Origin: CBDCHC01 sp965217075
GTDB lineage: Bacteria > Pseudomonadota > Gammaproteobacteria > PS1 > Pseudothioglobaceae
Assembly (NCBI GenBank): GCA_965217075.1
Contig: CBDCHC010000016.1
Location: 62,001-126,000, forward strand
Reading direction: 5' to 3'
DNA length: 64,000 bases
A program made the translations under genes and the position numbers. Below the pieces are notes generated by a model. The model worked only from the letters and a program-made list of their open reading frames with translations, ran no database searches and had not been told where the DNA came from. This document shows positions 63,640 through 64,000 of the stretch, one piece after another (within the stretch, counting starts at the first letter, position 1; each line of letters opens with the position of its first letter).

Positions 63640-64000
63640 ATGACAAATTGGATTAAGCGGTGGCAAAATAATGAAATTGGCTGGCATAAAGACTATTTTA
63701 ATCCAAGATTAATAAAATTTTTAACTAAATTGCAATTAAAGCAAGCAGATACTATATTTGTACCTTTATGCGGTAAGAGTTTAGATATAATTTATTTATT
63801 AAATTGTGGCTTTAAAGTTATTGGTGTGGAAATTAGTTCTGTAGCAATCATAGCATTTTTTAGTGAAAATAATATTAGCTATACTACTTATAAAGATAAT
63901 AATATTATGGTGTATAAGGCAGAAAATATTACTATTTTTTGTACATCTTTTTTTAAGATAAACAAGAGTTATTTATCAGCAATAAATGCTATATATGATA
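63640..64000 (+). CDS. tpm: Thiopurine S-methyltransferase-like protein (partial at window end)
   Basis: The first 120 codons are present. The N-terminus MTNWIKRWQNNEIGWHKD, then VPLCGKSLDIIYLLNCGFKVIGVEISSVAI and FFSENN, matches bacterial TPMT (RW...IGWH; PLCGKSxDM; GVExS..A). It is a SAM-dependent methyltransferase acting on thiols and, in bacteria, on selenium or tellurium oxyanions. It runs off the window edge. Confidence 0.88.
   Translation, partial: MTNWIKRWQNNEIGWHKDYFNPRLIKFLTKLQLKQADTIFVPLCGKSLDIIYLLNCGFKVIGVEISSVAIIAFFSENNISYTTYKDNNIMVYKAENITIFCTSFFKINKSYLSAINAIYD

Noticed and set aside
1..64000. CRISPR array belonging to the Cas6-like gene
   Set aside because: Scanning by eye found no regularly spaced direct repeats; the Cas6-like gene stands alone in this window.

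Overview
The window is a very AT-rich (visibly below 30% GC), tightly packed gammaproteobacterial chromosome segment. The evidence is the gene set and order: petABC followed by sspA, a LolCD exporter, kdsB/lpxK/msbA for LPS, MurU/AmgK cell-wall recycling, rnc-era-recO, and tRNAs with encoded CCA ends. Compaction, extreme AT bias and several broken genes suggest a genome under reductive or streamlining pressure, such as a symbiont or a marine oligotroph. A SUP05/Thioglobaceae-like relative is possible, but nothing here proves the genus or a sulfur-oxidising lifestyle.

The layout falls into three parts. Bases 1-6700 are an accessory island. After the 3' end of a DEAD-box RNA helicase gene comes a three-cassette integron-type array (527 to about 4719) with recognisable attC sites but no integrase in the window. 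Cassette 1 carries a RecQ-like helicase fused to a phosphoribosyltransferase domain, translationally coupled to a DprA-like protein; this looks like an antiphage or toxin-antitoxin module related to ShosTA. Cassette 2 has no ORF and is almost all attC. Cassette 3 carries a membrane methyltransferase-like gene. The array is followed by insertion-sequence remnants bracketing two frameshifted phospholipid-headgroup genes and a small membrane protein gene. Bases 6816-59587 are dense core genes. They include argJ-ispB-dinG; a six-gene minus-strand operon in which a lone Cas6/Cmx6-family protein heads cell-wall recycling genes (mltB, dacA, dat, amgK, murU); rnc-era-recO-yciO-lpxK-ycaR-kdsB-folD; petABC-sspA; dcd-mraY-PPIase; purEK; ftsB-ispD-msbA; hemE-trpA-accD-fkpB-ispH; lolCD-glnS; transport genes; aspS; a small sulfur-relay neighbourhood (tusE, cysQ, PP-loop ATPase); prmA-sppA; ccmAB; and the methyl cycle metK and ahcY under SAM- and SAH-riboswitch control. 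Bases 59691-64000 hold an MMPL/RND exporter, ung, a thioredoxin-like protein and a truncated tpm.

Several genes fit together. MetK makes SAM, AhcY removes SAH, and a PfkB-family putative adenosine kinase can salvage the adenosine; the two leader RNAs sense the two metabolites. MurU/AmgK, DacA, MltB and Dat cover murein turnover and recycling. Broken reading frames occur in glnS, a BT1-like transporter, an MGMT-like gene and the two phospholipid genes. Two of the five lesions sit in homopolymer runs, so sequencing or assembly error must be separated from real decay before the losses are believed.
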